A stretch of 64,000 nucleotides of DNA from Paeniglutamicibacter sulfureus (GTDB taxonomy: Bacteria; Actinomycetota; Actinomycetes; Actinomycetales; Micrococcaceae), in contig NZ_JAULBL010000002.1 in NCBI RefSeq assembly GCF_030512175.1, forward strand, positions 2,354,149-2,418,148, given 5' to 3'. Positions within the stretch are counted from its first letter, which is position 1, and the number at the start of each line of letters is the position of its first letter. A program made the translations under genes and the position numbers. Positions 34,090 to 42,068 of the stretch are shown piece by piece. The notes beneath the pieces are model-generated. The model did no database searches and had not been told where the DNA came from. It saw only the letters and a program-made list of their open reading frames with translations.

Positions 34090-36396
34090 ATGGCAGGCAA
34101 GCCGCTGAAGGACGACGTCACCGACGAGAACCTGGCGGTGGGCCCGCCCAAGCGCAGCGCCGGCGGCCTGCCGGGGCTGTTGGCGTCCATTCCGCTGGCC
34201 TTGGGGGAAATGGGTCCGCGGCGGGCGGCCGGCACGCTGCTGCACATGAACCAGAAAGACGGCTTTGACTGCATGAGCTGCGCCTGGCCCGATCCGCCGC
34301 ACCGCAAGGTCGCCGAGTTCTGCGAGAACGGGGCCAAGGCGGTGGCCTGGGAGGCCGACCCGCTGAAGGTGCCCACCGGGTTCTGGGCCGGGCACCCGGT
34401 CTCCGAGCTCAAGGAACGCAGCGAGTACTGGCTGGGGCAACAGGGCCGCCTGGTCGAACCTGTCTACAAGCCCCCCAACAGCGAGCACTACCGACCGGTC
34501 TCCTGGGAGAACGCCTTCGGCCTGATCGCCAGGGAACTGCACGCGCTGGCTTCCCCCGACGAGGCGACCTTCTACACCTCGGGCCGGGCCAGCAACGAGG
34601 CAGCCTTCACCTACCAGCTTTTCGCGCGCGCCTTCGGCACCAACAACCTGCCCGACTGCTCGAACATGTGCCACGAATCCACGGGAGTGGCCATGACCGA
34701 GAGCATCGGGGTGGGCAAGAGCGCGGTCCAGTACGAGGACTTCGCCAAGGCCGACCTGATCATCATCATGGGGCAGAACCCCGGCACCAACCACCCGCGG
34801 ATGCTCACCGCGCTGGAGGAGGCCAAGGGGGCCGGGGCCTCCATCGTGGCGATCAACCCGCTGCCGGAGGCCGGGCTGATCAACTTCAGGAACCCGCAGC
34901 GCCCGCGCGGCCTGGTCGGACGGGGCACGGACCTGGCCGATGCCTACCTGCAGATCCGCCTGGCCGGGGACATGGCGCTGATGCAGGCGCTGGCCAAGCG
35001 GGTCTTCGAGGCCGAGGACGCAGCTCCCGGCTCGGTGCTGGCCCACGACTTCCTCGCCGAGCACTGCATCGGGCTCGAGGAGTACCGCCGCCACCTTTCC
35101 ACCCTGGAAGAGGCCGACGTGCTGGCAGCCACCGGCCTGGACAGCGCGCAGATCGACGACCTGGCCCGGCGCTACCTGCTGGCCGACCGGGTCATCATCA
35201 CCTGGGCCATGGGGCTGACCCAGCACACCAAGGCTGTGGACACGATCAAGGAAATCATGAACGTGCTGCTGCTGCGCGGGAACATCGGTCGCCCCGGCGC
35301 CGGGCCCTGCCCCATCCGTGGGCACTCCAACGTCCAGGGGGACCGGACCATGGGCATCTGGGAGCGGATGCCGCGCTCCTTCATGGACAGGCTGGCGGCC
35401 GAGTTCGACTTCGAACCGCCGCGGGAACACGGGTGCGACGCGGTGCAGAGCATCCAGGGCATGGCCGCGGGGCGGATCAAAGTGCTGATCGCCCTGGGCG
35501 GGAACCTCGTCCACGCGATTTCCGACACCAACGCCGCCCAGGACGCCATTGCAGCCACGCGGCTCTCGGTGCAGATCTCCACCAAGCTCAACCGCTCCCA
35601 CGCATACACCGGGGCCGCCGCCCTGATCCTGCCCACCCTGGGGCGCAGCGACATCGACGTGCAGAAATCCGGGGTCCAATTCGTCACCGTGGAGGACACG
35701 GTCTGCGCGGTGCACGCCTCCCAGGGGCGGGTCATGCCCGTCTCGGACAAGATGCTCTCGGAGGTCGCCATCGTGTCGCGCCTGGCCCGTGGGGTGCTGG
35801 GGCCCGAACACCCCATCGGCTGGGAGGGCTTCGAGGAAAACTACGACAACGTCCGCGAGCACATCTCGCGCGTGGTGGACGGCTGCGCCGACTACAACGC
35901 GAAGGTGCGCCGGCCCGGGGGCTTTGTGCTTCCCCACCCGCCGCGGGACGAGCGGCGCTTCCCGACCCCGAGTGGCAAGGCGGTGATCACGGTCAACGAG
36001 CTGGCGACCATCAGGCTGCCCAAGGATCGGCTGATCCTGCAGTCCCTGCGCTCGCACGACCAGTTCAACACCACCACCTACTCGCTAAACGACAGGTACC
36101 GCGGTGTGCACAAGGGACGCAACGTCATCTTCGTGAACCCGCAGGACCTGGCCGCGCTGCGCCTGGCCGACGGCGGCTACGTGGACGTGCACTCGGAAGC
36201 CGGCGACGGGGTGGATCGGGTGCTGCGCGGATTGCGGATCATTTCCTACCCCAGCGCCCGCGGCTGCGCTGCGACCTATTTCCCCGAAGCCAACGTGCTC
36301 GTTCCCCTGGCAGCGACGGCCCAGGGGTCCAACACCCCGGTGTCCAAGGCCATCATCGTGCGCCTGGAACCCGCGCCGGCGCCCGGCCCTGGCTAG
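34090..36396 (+). CDS. FdhF/YdeP-family molybdopterin oxidoreductase
   Basis: Protein of 768 residues, close to E. coli YdeP, which it resembles throughout. Shared blocks include FDCMSCAWPDPPHRKVAEFCE, FYTSGRASNEAAF, LPDCSNMCHESTGVAM, GQNPGTNHPRMLTALEEA, GNIGRPGAGPCPIRGHSN and SHDQFNTTTYSLNDRYRG. These are the molybdopterin-guanine dinucleotide binding loops of the DMSO-reductase superfamily. Two cysteines (CMSC) replace the usual four-Cys [4Fe-4S] loop, and it lacks the selenocysteine or Cys of true formate dehydrogenases at the classic site, so the reaction is unknown. In E. coli the family is linked with acid resistance. The start is set at 34090 by homology; ATG 34018 is an alternative. 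Confidence 0.88.
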   Translation: MAGKPLKDDVTDENLAVGPPKRSAGGLPGLLASIPLALGEMGPRRAAGTLLHMNQKDGFDCMSCAWPDPPHRKVAEFCENGAKAVAWEADPLKVPTGFWAGHPVSELKERSEYWLGQQGRLVEPVYKPPNSEHYRPVSWENAFGLIARELHALASPDEATFYTSGRASNEAAFTYQLFARAFGTNNLPDCSNMCHESTGVAMTESIGVGKSAVQYEDFAKADLIIIMGQNPGTNHPRMLTALEEAKGAGASIVAINPLPEAGLINFRNPQRPRGLVGRGTDLADAYLQIRLAGDMALMQALAKRVFEAEDAAPGSVLAHDFLAEHCIGLEEYRRHLSTLEEADVLAATGLDSAQIDDLARRYLLADRVIITWAMGLTQHTKAVDTIKEIMNVLLLRGNIGRPGAGPCPIRGHSNVQGDRTMGIWERMPRSFMDRLAAEFDFEPPREHGCDAVQSIQGMAAGRIKVLIALGGNLVHAISDTNAAQDAIAATRLSVQISTKLNRSHAYTGAAALILPTLGRSDIDVQKSGVQFVTVEDTVCAVHASQGRVMPVSDKMLSEVAIVSRLARGVLGPEHPIGWEGFEENYDNVREHISRVVDGCADYNAKVRRPGGFVLPHPPRDERRFPTPSGKAVITVNELATIRLPKDRLILQSLRSHDQFNTTTYSLNDRYRGVHKGRNVIFVNPQDLAALRLADGGYVDVHSEAGDGVDRVLRGLRIISYPSARGCAATYFPEANVLVPLAATAQGSNTPVSKAIIVRLEPAPAPGPG

Positions 36397-37337
36397 AGGG
36401 ACCGGGTGTCGGCGCCGGATGGCCCCGGTTCCCCGGGATATGCCGCCGGCTCCCCGGGACCCTGGTCCAGTCGGAACGGGGGATAGGCGTCGGTCAGCAG
36501 CGAGGTGTAGGCCACGGTCCGTTGGATCCAGCGGTTCAGCCCCAGCAGCAGGTCGAACAGCCCCCGGCGGTAGGTGCCGGTGACCAGCAGGACGACTCCG
36601 GCGATGAGGACCAGCAGGCCGAGCAGGGATATCCCGGCCTCCTCCGTGTCCCAGGAGCCGCCGGAGAGCGCCGCGATGACCAAAAGGTGCGGCAGGGCGA
36701 GCAGCCAGGACTTCACCAGCACCTTCCAACGCGAAAGCCGTGCCGGATAGGAGACGTCGAAGTTGGCCGGATAGGGACCGCGCGCCAGCGTGAACGGCGG
36801 GTAGCTGTCGGTGCCCAGCACCCCGTAGGCGTAGAACGACACCCGCCATTGCCAGCGCAGCACCCCGACGGAGAACTGGAACCACGAGGCCGGATACCGC
36901 CCGGTCACCAGGATCACCAGTCCCGCGGCGACGGTCACCACCAGGAAGGCAACCCACAGCAGGGCCAGCACCACCACGTGCGGGATGGCCAGGATCCACT
37001 TCACCAGCCACTTCCAGCGCGAAAGCCCCGGGTCCAGGTGCCCGGAGAGGTGCACCGGCGTCGCCGGGACCGGCCCGGGCAGGGCGCTTGCCTGCGGGGC
37101 GCCGATTCCGATGCCGCGGCCCAGCCCCGCGGCGCCGACGAGGATGGCCACGATGCCCAGGGCGATCCCGGCGGCAATCAGCAGCGCGAACAGGTCAAGG
37201 TCGCGGAACTCCTTGATGGCCAGGGCTCCGAGGGAGGCGGGAATCAGCAGCGCCCCGAACAGCAGCAGGGCCAGATGGATTCCCGGCATGTGTCCGACGG
37301 GCGGTGTCTGAAGTGGGGGTGCTGGTGGGTTGGTCAT
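36393..37337 (-). CDS. DUF4389 membrane protein
   Basis: Protein of 314 residues from ATG 37337 (upstream GAAAGACGAACGCC). The N-terminal part has two or three hydrophobic helices. Two DUF4389-type repeats follow, each with a SRWKWLVKW / SRWKVLVKSWLL helix start, a membrane helix pair, and a motif RYPASWFQFSVGVLRWQWRV or RRGLFDLLLGLNRWIQRT, ending in YPPF. The duplicated layout is usual for the family. The C-terminal 30 residues are Pro/Gly-rich. Function unknown. Its stop overlaps that of the convergent ydeP-like gene by four bases. Confidence 0.82.
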   Translation of the reverse strand: MTNPPAPPLQTPPVGHMPGIHLALLLFGALLIPASLGALAIKEFRDLDLFALLIAAGIALGIVAILVGAAGLGRGIGIGAPQASALPGPVPATPVHLSGHLDPGLSRWKWLVKWILAIPHVVVLALLWVAFLVVTVAAGLVILVTGRYPASWFQFSVGVLRWQWRVSFYAYGVLGTDSYPPFTLARGPYPANFDVSYPARLSRWKVLVKSWLLALPHLLVIAALSGGSWDTEEAGISLLGLLVLIAGVVLLVTGTYRRGLFDLLLGLNRWIQRTVAYTSLLTDAYPPFRLDQGPGEPAAYPGEPGPSGADTRSL

Positions 37338-37410
37338 GGCGTTCGTCTTTCGCGAAGTGAAGCGGGGTTGGGGGAGAGAGGCGGGGGCACGGAATTCGTG
37401 GCGGCGCAGG

Positions 37411-38442
37411 CTAAATGATGATGGCGATCTTGCCGCGGGCCTTGCCCGCCACCAGGTGCTCCATGGCCTCGGGCACTTGCGCCAGCGGGAAGGACTTGTC
37501 GAGGTGGGGGCGCACGGCACCGGATTCGATGAATCCGGCCAGCTCCTCCAGGTCGGCTGCGCGCTGGGCGGAGGCGAGCATGGCCAGGCGCTGGCCGATG
37601 AAGGGCGAAAGTGCGACGGCTCGAAACTGCCGGCCCATGCCCAGCCACCTGCCGGCACCCTCTCCGCCGACAATAACGGCAGTGCCCTTGGGTGCCAGCG
37701 CCTTGCGCAACCTGCCCAGGGTCGGGTTTCCGGCGATGTCCACGATCAGGTCGTAGTGCCCGGTTCTCTCGGCAAAGTCCTCGCGGCTGCGGTCGATGGC
37801 GTGGTCGGCGCCCAACGTGCGCACCAGGTCCTGCTTGGCCGGCCCGGCGACGCCGGTGACCTCGGCGCCCAGGGCCTTGGCCAGTTGCACCGCATAGCTT
37901 CCGACCCCGCCCGAGGCCCCGATGACCAGGACCCGCTGGCCGGCGGCAATGCGTCCCAGGCGAAGTGCCTGGAGTGCGGTGGCTGCCGACACCGGGATAA
38001 CCGCTGCCTGGGCGAAGTCGAGGCTGGCGGGCTTGGCGGCCAGCCTGTCCTCCCTCGCCACCGCGTACTCGGCGAAGGTGCCCTGCCCGAATCCGTGGAC
38101 CGCGTCGCCCACCGCAAAGCCGGTGACAGCGGAGCCCATCCCCACGACCGTTCCGGCAAGGTCAAGGCCGGGAACGGGGTTCCGGGGCCCGCGGAACCCG
38201 AAGGCCAGGCGCATGAGCAGCGGCGTGCCGGTCATGACATGCCAGGTTCCGCGGTCCAGGCCGGCGGCGTGCACCCGGACCAGCACCTCGTTGTCCCGCG
38301 GCACGGGGATGGGCAGGTGCGCCTCGTGGAGCACCTCGGCATCCCCGTAGCGGTCCTGCGCGATGGCCCGCATCGAGCGTTGGGGCGGTATGGTTCCGTT
38401 CGTTTCGAGTCCTCGTGCTGGATGTCGCTTGGCGCCGGTCAT
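37411..38442 (-). CDS. Zinc-free MDR oxidoreductase, quinone reductase-like
   Basis: Protein of 343 residues, starting at ATG 38442 behind GGAAGGAAACGCC. It is a medium-chain dehydrogenase without the zinc-binding Cys loops. It has NPVPGLDLAGTVV, the NADPH motif VIGASGGVGSYAVQLAKALGAEVTGV and DLIVDIAGNPTLG, which matches quinone oxidoreductases and plant-like reticulon-interacting proteins. It likely reduces quinones or enones using NADPH. It is divergent from a TetR regulator with paired half-sites in the gap, so repression relieved by a reactive compound is likely. Confidence 0.87.
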   Translation of the reverse strand: MTGAKRHPARGLETNGTIPPQRSMRAIAQDRYGDAEVLHEAHLPIPVPRDNEVLVRVHAAGLDRGTWHVMTGTPLLMRLAFGFRGPRNPVPGLDLAGTVVGMGSAVTGFAVGDAVHGFGQGTFAEYAVAREDRLAAKPASLDFAQAAVIPVSAATALQALRLGRIAAGQRVLVIGASGGVGSYAVQLAKALGAEVTGVAGPAKQDLVRTLGADHAIDRSREDFAERTGHYDLIVDIAGNPTLGRLRKALAPKGTAVIVGGEGAGRWLGMGRQFRAVALSPFIGQRLAMLASAQRAADLEELAGFIESGAVRPHLDKSFPLAQVPEAMEHLVAGKARGKIAIII

Positions 38443-38487
38443 GGCGTTTCCTTCCGGGATGCAAGGCCTCGCGAGTCGAAACCTTAC

Positions 38488-38519
38488 TTAGTACGAGAGA
38501 CTAACTTACATTGTACTAA
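38488..38519. promoter_or_regulatory. Inverted half-sites between the MDR and TetR genes
   Basis: TTAGTAC (38488-38494) and GTACTAA (38513-38519) are exact reverse complements. A third part-match ACTAA at 38500-38504 gives a shorter TTAGT-N7-ACTAA dyad. The region is A/T-rich and sits between the divergent starts, where the TetR protein would bind. Confidence 0.65.
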
Positions 38520-38538
38520 AATGCGATAGGATCGGGCC

Positions 38539-39216
38539 ATGAAGTCCAAGGAAATCCGGGAAAAATCGCCCGCCCGCACCCCGCTCAATCGGGAACGTGT
38601 TCTCACCTGCGCCGTTTCGATTGCCGACCGGGACGGCATGGGGGCCCTGACCATGCGGTCGCTGGCAACGGCCTTGGAGGTGAAGCCCATGTCCCTCTAC
38701 TACTACGTGGCCAACAAGGGGGAGATCCTGGATGCGCTCGTCGACATGGTCTATGCGGAAATCGATGTCCCGACGGTAGGCGGGGAGTGGAGCAACGAGA
38801 TGCGCCGCCGCGCGGGCTCGGTGCGTGAAGCGCTGGGGCGTCATCCATGGGCCATCGGGTTACTGGAGTCGCGCACCGCCCCCGGCCCGGCGACGCTTCG
38901 CCACCACGATGCGACCCTCGGCGTCCTGCGCGCCGCTGGGTTCTCCGTCAAGTCCGCTGCCCACGCCTATGCGTTGTTGGACAGCTACACCTACGGCTTC
39001 GCCATGCAGGAAGCCGCGTTGCCGTTTACCGGGCCCGACACGGCCGCGAGCGTCACCGATCCCATCGTGCAGATGTTCGCCTCGGGCGAGTACCCGCACC
39101 TCATGGAAATCGCGACGGAACACGTGCTGCAGCCGGGATATGACTTCGGCGACGAGTTCGGGATCGGCCTGGAGCTGATTCTCGAATCCCTGTCACGCTG
39201 GATCGACGAGGGCTAG
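38539..39216 (+). CDS. TetR/AcrR-family regulator
   Basis: Protein of 225 residues (AGGATCGGGCC before the ATG). The N-terminal HTH is typical: LNRERVLTCAVSIADRDGMGALTMRSLATALEVKPMSLYYYVANKGEILDALVD. The C-terminal ligand domain has the TetR_C_1 look (RRRAGSVREALGRHPWAIGLLESR, YALLDSYTYGFAMQE). It likely represses itself and the divergent MDR gene. Confidence 0.9.
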   Translation: MKSKEIREKSPARTPLNRERVLTCAVSIADRDGMGALTMRSLATALEVKPMSLYYYVANKGEILDALVDMVYAEIDVPTVGGEWSNEMRRRAGSVREALGRHPWAIGLLESRTAPGPATLRHHDATLGVLRAAGFSVKSAAHAYALLDSYTYGFAMQEAALPFTGPDTAASVTDPIVQMFASGEYPHLMEIATEHVLQPGYDFGDEFGIGLELILESLSRWIDEG

Positions 39217-39231
39217 GGTTCCCTCGTCCGC

Positions 39232-39678
39232 TTAGCTGTTCTCGGTGCCCAGCAGCCGGGCAGCGAGGTCCCTGACCCGGGCATGGATGTCATCGCGCAC
39301 CAGTTCCATGCGCTCCCTGCCCTCGATGCCGCGGGCGCTTGGTTCTTCGGTTTCCCAGGTTTCCACCCTGACCCCGTCGAGTACAGGGACCTTGGCCTCG
39401 GCGCCCAGGACCACCACCAAACCGGCTGCCCGCATGTTCTCCTCGGTCAGCGCCTTGGGCCGCTCCGCGCTGATGTCGATGCCCAGGTCCTGGAGGACCT
39501 CGGCGGAAAGTCCGTTGATCGCGGCCCCGGGCTTGGTTCCCGCGGAGCTGACGTCCACGTCGTTGCCCGCCTCGTGCTTCATGAGCCCGGCGGCCATCTG
39601 GGACTTGCCGCCGTTCTTGACGCAGACGAACAGGACGGCGGGCTTGCGCGGTGCGCGTGGATTCTCTTCCATCATCAT
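39232..39678 (-). CDS. arsC: Arsenate reductase, low-Mr phosphatase type (single-Cys)
   Basis: Protein of about 148 residues. The catalytic P-loop is VLFVCVKNGGKSQMAAGLM near the N-terminus; SSAGTKPGAAINGLSAEVLQDLGID and the late Asp/Glu-rich loop follow. The only cysteine is the nucleophile in the P-loop. The three-Cys thioredoxin relay is therefore impossible, and a mycothiol/mycoredoxin-dependent mechanism, as in Corynebacterium ArsC1/2, is the natural fit. Three consecutive ATGs (39678, 39675, 39672) follow GAAGGC; the first overlaps the arsR stop. A protein-tyrosine-phosphatase role is the alternative, but the arsR neighbour favours arsenate. Confidence 0.85.
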   Translation of the reverse strand: MMMEENPRAPRKPAVLFVCVKNGGKSQMAAGLMKHEAGNDVDVSSAGTKPGAAINGLSAEVLQDLGIDISAERPKALTEENMRAAGLVVVLGAEAKVPVLDGVRVETWETEEPSARGIEGRERMELVRDDIHARVRDLAARLLGTENS

Positions 39679-40070
39679 GCCTTCGGTTTCAGGGTTGCGG
39701 CCAGGGAATCCAGCGCGCCGGGAACCAGTGAAAAGTAGGCCCAGACCCCCCGCTTTTCGCGGTGCAGCAGGCCGGCCTCGACCATGATCTTCAGGTGGTG
39801 GGAGACTGTCGGCTGGCTCAGGCCCAGGGGCTCGGACAGGTCGCAGACGCAGGTCTCGGCCCCGGGGGACGAGGAAACGATGGAGAGGATGCGCAGGCGG
39901 TTGGGGTCGGCGAGCGCCTTGAAGCGCCCGGCCAGGGCCTCGGCCTCGGTCGCCTCGAGGGTCTCCTGTCCCGGGGCGGAAACGCAGCATGCCGCCCGCG
40001 CGACGCCGTCGGCCGCGGGGCCATGCTCGCGGTATTGGGGGTCGGCCAAAGTGGACATGGGCGCATCCAT
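39675..40070 (-). CDS. arsR: ArsR-family arsenic-sensing repressor
   Basis: Protein of 131 residues from ATG 40070, with GGAAGAAAGCG upstream. It is a winged helix of the ArsR/SmtB group: FKALADPNRLRILSIV, the metal-box motif ETCVCDLSEPLGLSQPTVSHHLKIM, then AGLLHREKRGVWAYF. CVCDL is the classical As(III)/Sb(III) ligand pair, and two more cysteines occur at the N-terminus (AACC). It is coupled to arsC by an ATGA overlap and divergent from the flavoprotein gene. The dyad at 40130-40153 is a candidate operator. Confidence 0.9.
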   Translation of the reverse strand: MDAPMSTLADPQYREHGPAADGVARAACCVSAPGQETLEATEAEALAGRFKALADPNRLRILSIVSSSPGAETCVCDLSEPLGLSQPTVSHHLKIMVEAGLLHREKRGVWAYFSLVPGALDSLAATLKPKA

Positions 40071-40097
40071 CGCTTTCTTCCGGCTCCGGGCCAGAGA

Positions 40098-40153
40098 TTG
40101 ACAATCATCGATATCTGCAACGATACTCGACATATCGAAGTTCGTCGATGTAT
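40098..40153 (+). promoter_or_regulatory. Promoter and dyad in the ars divergent region
   Basis: TTGACA (40098-40103), an 18-base spacer and GATACT (40122-40127) form a good plus-strand promoter for the flavoprotein gene. Just downstream, ACATATCGA (40130-40138) and TCGATGTAT (40145-40153) form an imperfect dyad (7 of 9 pairs), with TCGA half-sites like those of ArsR operators. A repressor there would block this promoter. Confidence 0.65.
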
Positions 40154-40268
40154 GGGTTGGGATGGAAGATTCTGGTGGCACGCACCGGCCGCCGAAACGC
40201 CGTTTCTCCCGGCCTTGACGAACGCGCCAGCACGGAGCACCCGCAGTGAACGCCAGGAGCAGCAGACC

Positions 40269-41711
40269 ATGAAGCAGACCCACCCAGTCGTCATCATTGG
40301 TGCCGGACCGATCGGCCTTGCCGCCGCCGCGCACCTTCTCGAACGTAACCAGGAGGTGCGCGTCCTGGAGGCCGGAGCCGGCCCGGGTGCTGCGATGCAG
40401 GCTTGGGGTCACATCAGGCTCTTCTCCACCTGGCGCTACAACATCGATGCAGCCGCGCGCCGGTTGCTGGAAACCCCCGGCGACGGCTACGCCGGGGATT
40501 GGGAAGCCCCGCGTGAAACCAAGCTCCCCACCGGCGCACAGATGGTCGGCGACTACCTCCGGCCCCTGGCCGAACACCCCGGCATGGCCCCGCATATCAG
40601 CTACGGGCACCGCGTCCTGCTTGTCACCCGCGTCCAGGCCGACGGCAGGAGCGCGGACAAGACCCGCTCGGCCGGTCGCGACGATGCGCTCTTCTTGGTG
40701 CGCACTGCCACCGCCCGGGGCATCGAGGACATCATGGCCCGGGCGGTCATCGATGCGTCGGGAACCTGGGGGAACCCCAACCCGGTGGGACGCTCCGGCA
40801 TCGAGGCCATCGGGGAGGCAGCGGCCAGGGCCAGCGGCAGCATCACCGCGCCGTTGCCGGACCCGTTGGGATCGGACCTGGGGCACTTCGCCGGCAAGCG
40901 GATCCTAGTGCTTGGTGCCGGGCACTCCGCGGCCAACACCCTCATCAGCCTCGGGCGCCTGCGCCAGAAGCACCCGGAAACCACCGTGCTGTGGGGCTTG
41001 CGCGGGCCGGCCAACCCCGTCAAGCTCTACGGCGGCGGAGCGGCCGACCAGCTGCCCGCCCGCGGCCAGCTGGGCACGTCGCTGCGCCGCTTTGTGGAAA
41101 ACGGCGACATCACCATCCTGGAAAACCTCGCCGTCACCTCCCTGGAACAGGCAGACGGGTTGAGCGTGAACCTCGCCGATGGCCGTAGCCTGGTGGTCGA
41201 CTTGGTCGTGCCGGCCACCGGCTTCCGCCCGAACCTGGCCATGCTCTCGGAGCTGCGGCTCGACCTGGAGGCGATCGTGGAGGCCCCGCGCGCGCTGGGC
41301 CCGCTCATCGACCCCGAGTTCCACAGCTGCGGGACCGTCTCCGCCCACGGCGAGCGCGTCCTGGCCCACCCCGAACCAGGCTTCTACATCGTTGGCATGA
41401 AAAGCTACGGTCGGGCCCCGACCTTCCTGATGGCCACCGGCTACGAGCAGGTCCGCTCCATCGCCGCCGCCCTGGCCGGGGACCGGGCGGCCGCCGACAA
41501 CGTCGAGCTGCAACTGCCCGAAACCGGCGTGTGCTCCACCGACCTTGGCGGATCCTGCGACACACCGGTTCCCGCCGAAGCCGCGGCCGGCTGCGGCACA
41601 CCGGAAACGGATTCCGGGTCCTGCTGCGACACCCCCGAGCCGCTGGCCATAGGATTCGCCACCGGAACGCGGCACGGACACGCCGATCTGGTCGGTACCC
41701 GGGAGGAATAG
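40269..41711 (+). CDS. FAD/NAD(P) oxidoreductase with Cys-rich tail, arsenic module
   Basis: Protein of 480 residues from the ATG behind CAGGAGCAGCAGACC. It has an N-terminal FAD motif VVIIGAGPIGLAAAAHLLE, a second Rossmann motif ILVLGAGHSAANTLISLG near 215, an ATGFRPN loop near 318 and the YIVGMKSYGRAPTFLMATGYEQVRS end. This is like thioredoxin-reductase-type or ArsO-like flavoproteins. The last 60 residues hold five cysteines (422, 430, 442, 452, 453) in repeats GGSCDTP / GSCCDTP plus GCGTP. Such a tail suits As(III) binding or thiol exchange. Divergent arsR/arsC and the operator-like dyad support an arsenic role; the reaction itself is not known. Confidence 0.82.
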   Translation: MKQTHPVVIIGAGPIGLAAAAHLLERNQEVRVLEAGAGPGAAMQAWGHIRLFSTWRYNIDAAARRLLETPGDGYAGDWEAPRETKLPTGAQMVGDYLRPLAEHPGMAPHISYGHRVLLVTRVQADGRSADKTRSAGRDDALFLVRTATARGIEDIMARAVIDASGTWGNPNPVGRSGIEAIGEAAARASGSITAPLPDPLGSDLGHFAGKRILVLGAGHSAANTLISLGRLRQKHPETTVLWGLRGPANPVKLYGGGAADQLPARGQLGTSLRRFVENGDITILENLAVTSLEQADGLSVNLADGRSLVVDLVVPATGFRPNLAMLSELRLDLEAIVEAPRALGPLIDPEFHSCGTVSAHGERVLAHPEPGFYIVGMKSYGRAPTFLMATGYEQVRSIAAALAGDRAAADNVELQLPETGVCSTDLGGSCDTPVPAEAAAGCGTPETDSGSCCDTPEPLAIGFATGTRHGHADLVGTREE

Positions 41712-42039
41712 TCCGGAGACCGCCTCGCCTCCGTTCCGGGGCGGCACCTTCCCGACACCAAACTGCCGGAGTCGTTTTCTGGACTGGTCCCATGGCAACG
41801 TCGTCATCGGAGAAAACCCGGGCCGAAAACGGCGGTTCCCGATGCGCCTGGTGCAACGACACCAAGGAAGCACCAGGTGCATCCGGCCACCGCGCCTCCG
41901 CCACCCGATCGCAGGCAGTAAACTGCGCCCGCGGTTGGCGGCGTGTCCATGGACCGTCGGAATTTTCCCCGCTTAACAGAACACGCGACCCGCCAGTTCG
42001 GGTGGCGTCGACCGGTCGCGTTATGGTCGACTAGTTGCT
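41712..42039. other. Intergenic region upstream of pstS
   Basis: No supported gene. Frames on both strands are shadows without ribosome sites. The pstS control sequences lie at its right edge. Confidence 0.45.
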
Positions 42040-42061
42040 GTTCATCAGTTGTTAACCAGGA
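42040..42061 (+). promoter_or_regulatory. Candidate PHO-box direct repeat before pstS
   Basis: GTTCATCAGTT (42040-42050) and GTTAACCAGGA (42051-42061) resemble the 11-base direct repeats bound by actinobacterial PhoP (GTTCACC core). The site is unusually close to the start codon and runs into the AGGAGG ribosome site, so the match could be chance. Confidence 0.35.
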
Positions 42062-42068
42062 GGACTCC

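Noticed and set aside
33898-36057. 719-residue minus-strand ORF opposite the YdeP-type gene
   Set aside because: Antisense shadow of a clear molybdoenzyme; Gly/His/Val-rich noise with no motif.
34668-37418. 916-residue plus-strand ORF
   Set aside because: Runs in the wrong frame through the YdeP gene and on through the opposite-strand DUF4389 gene; Arg/Pro/Gly-rich noise.
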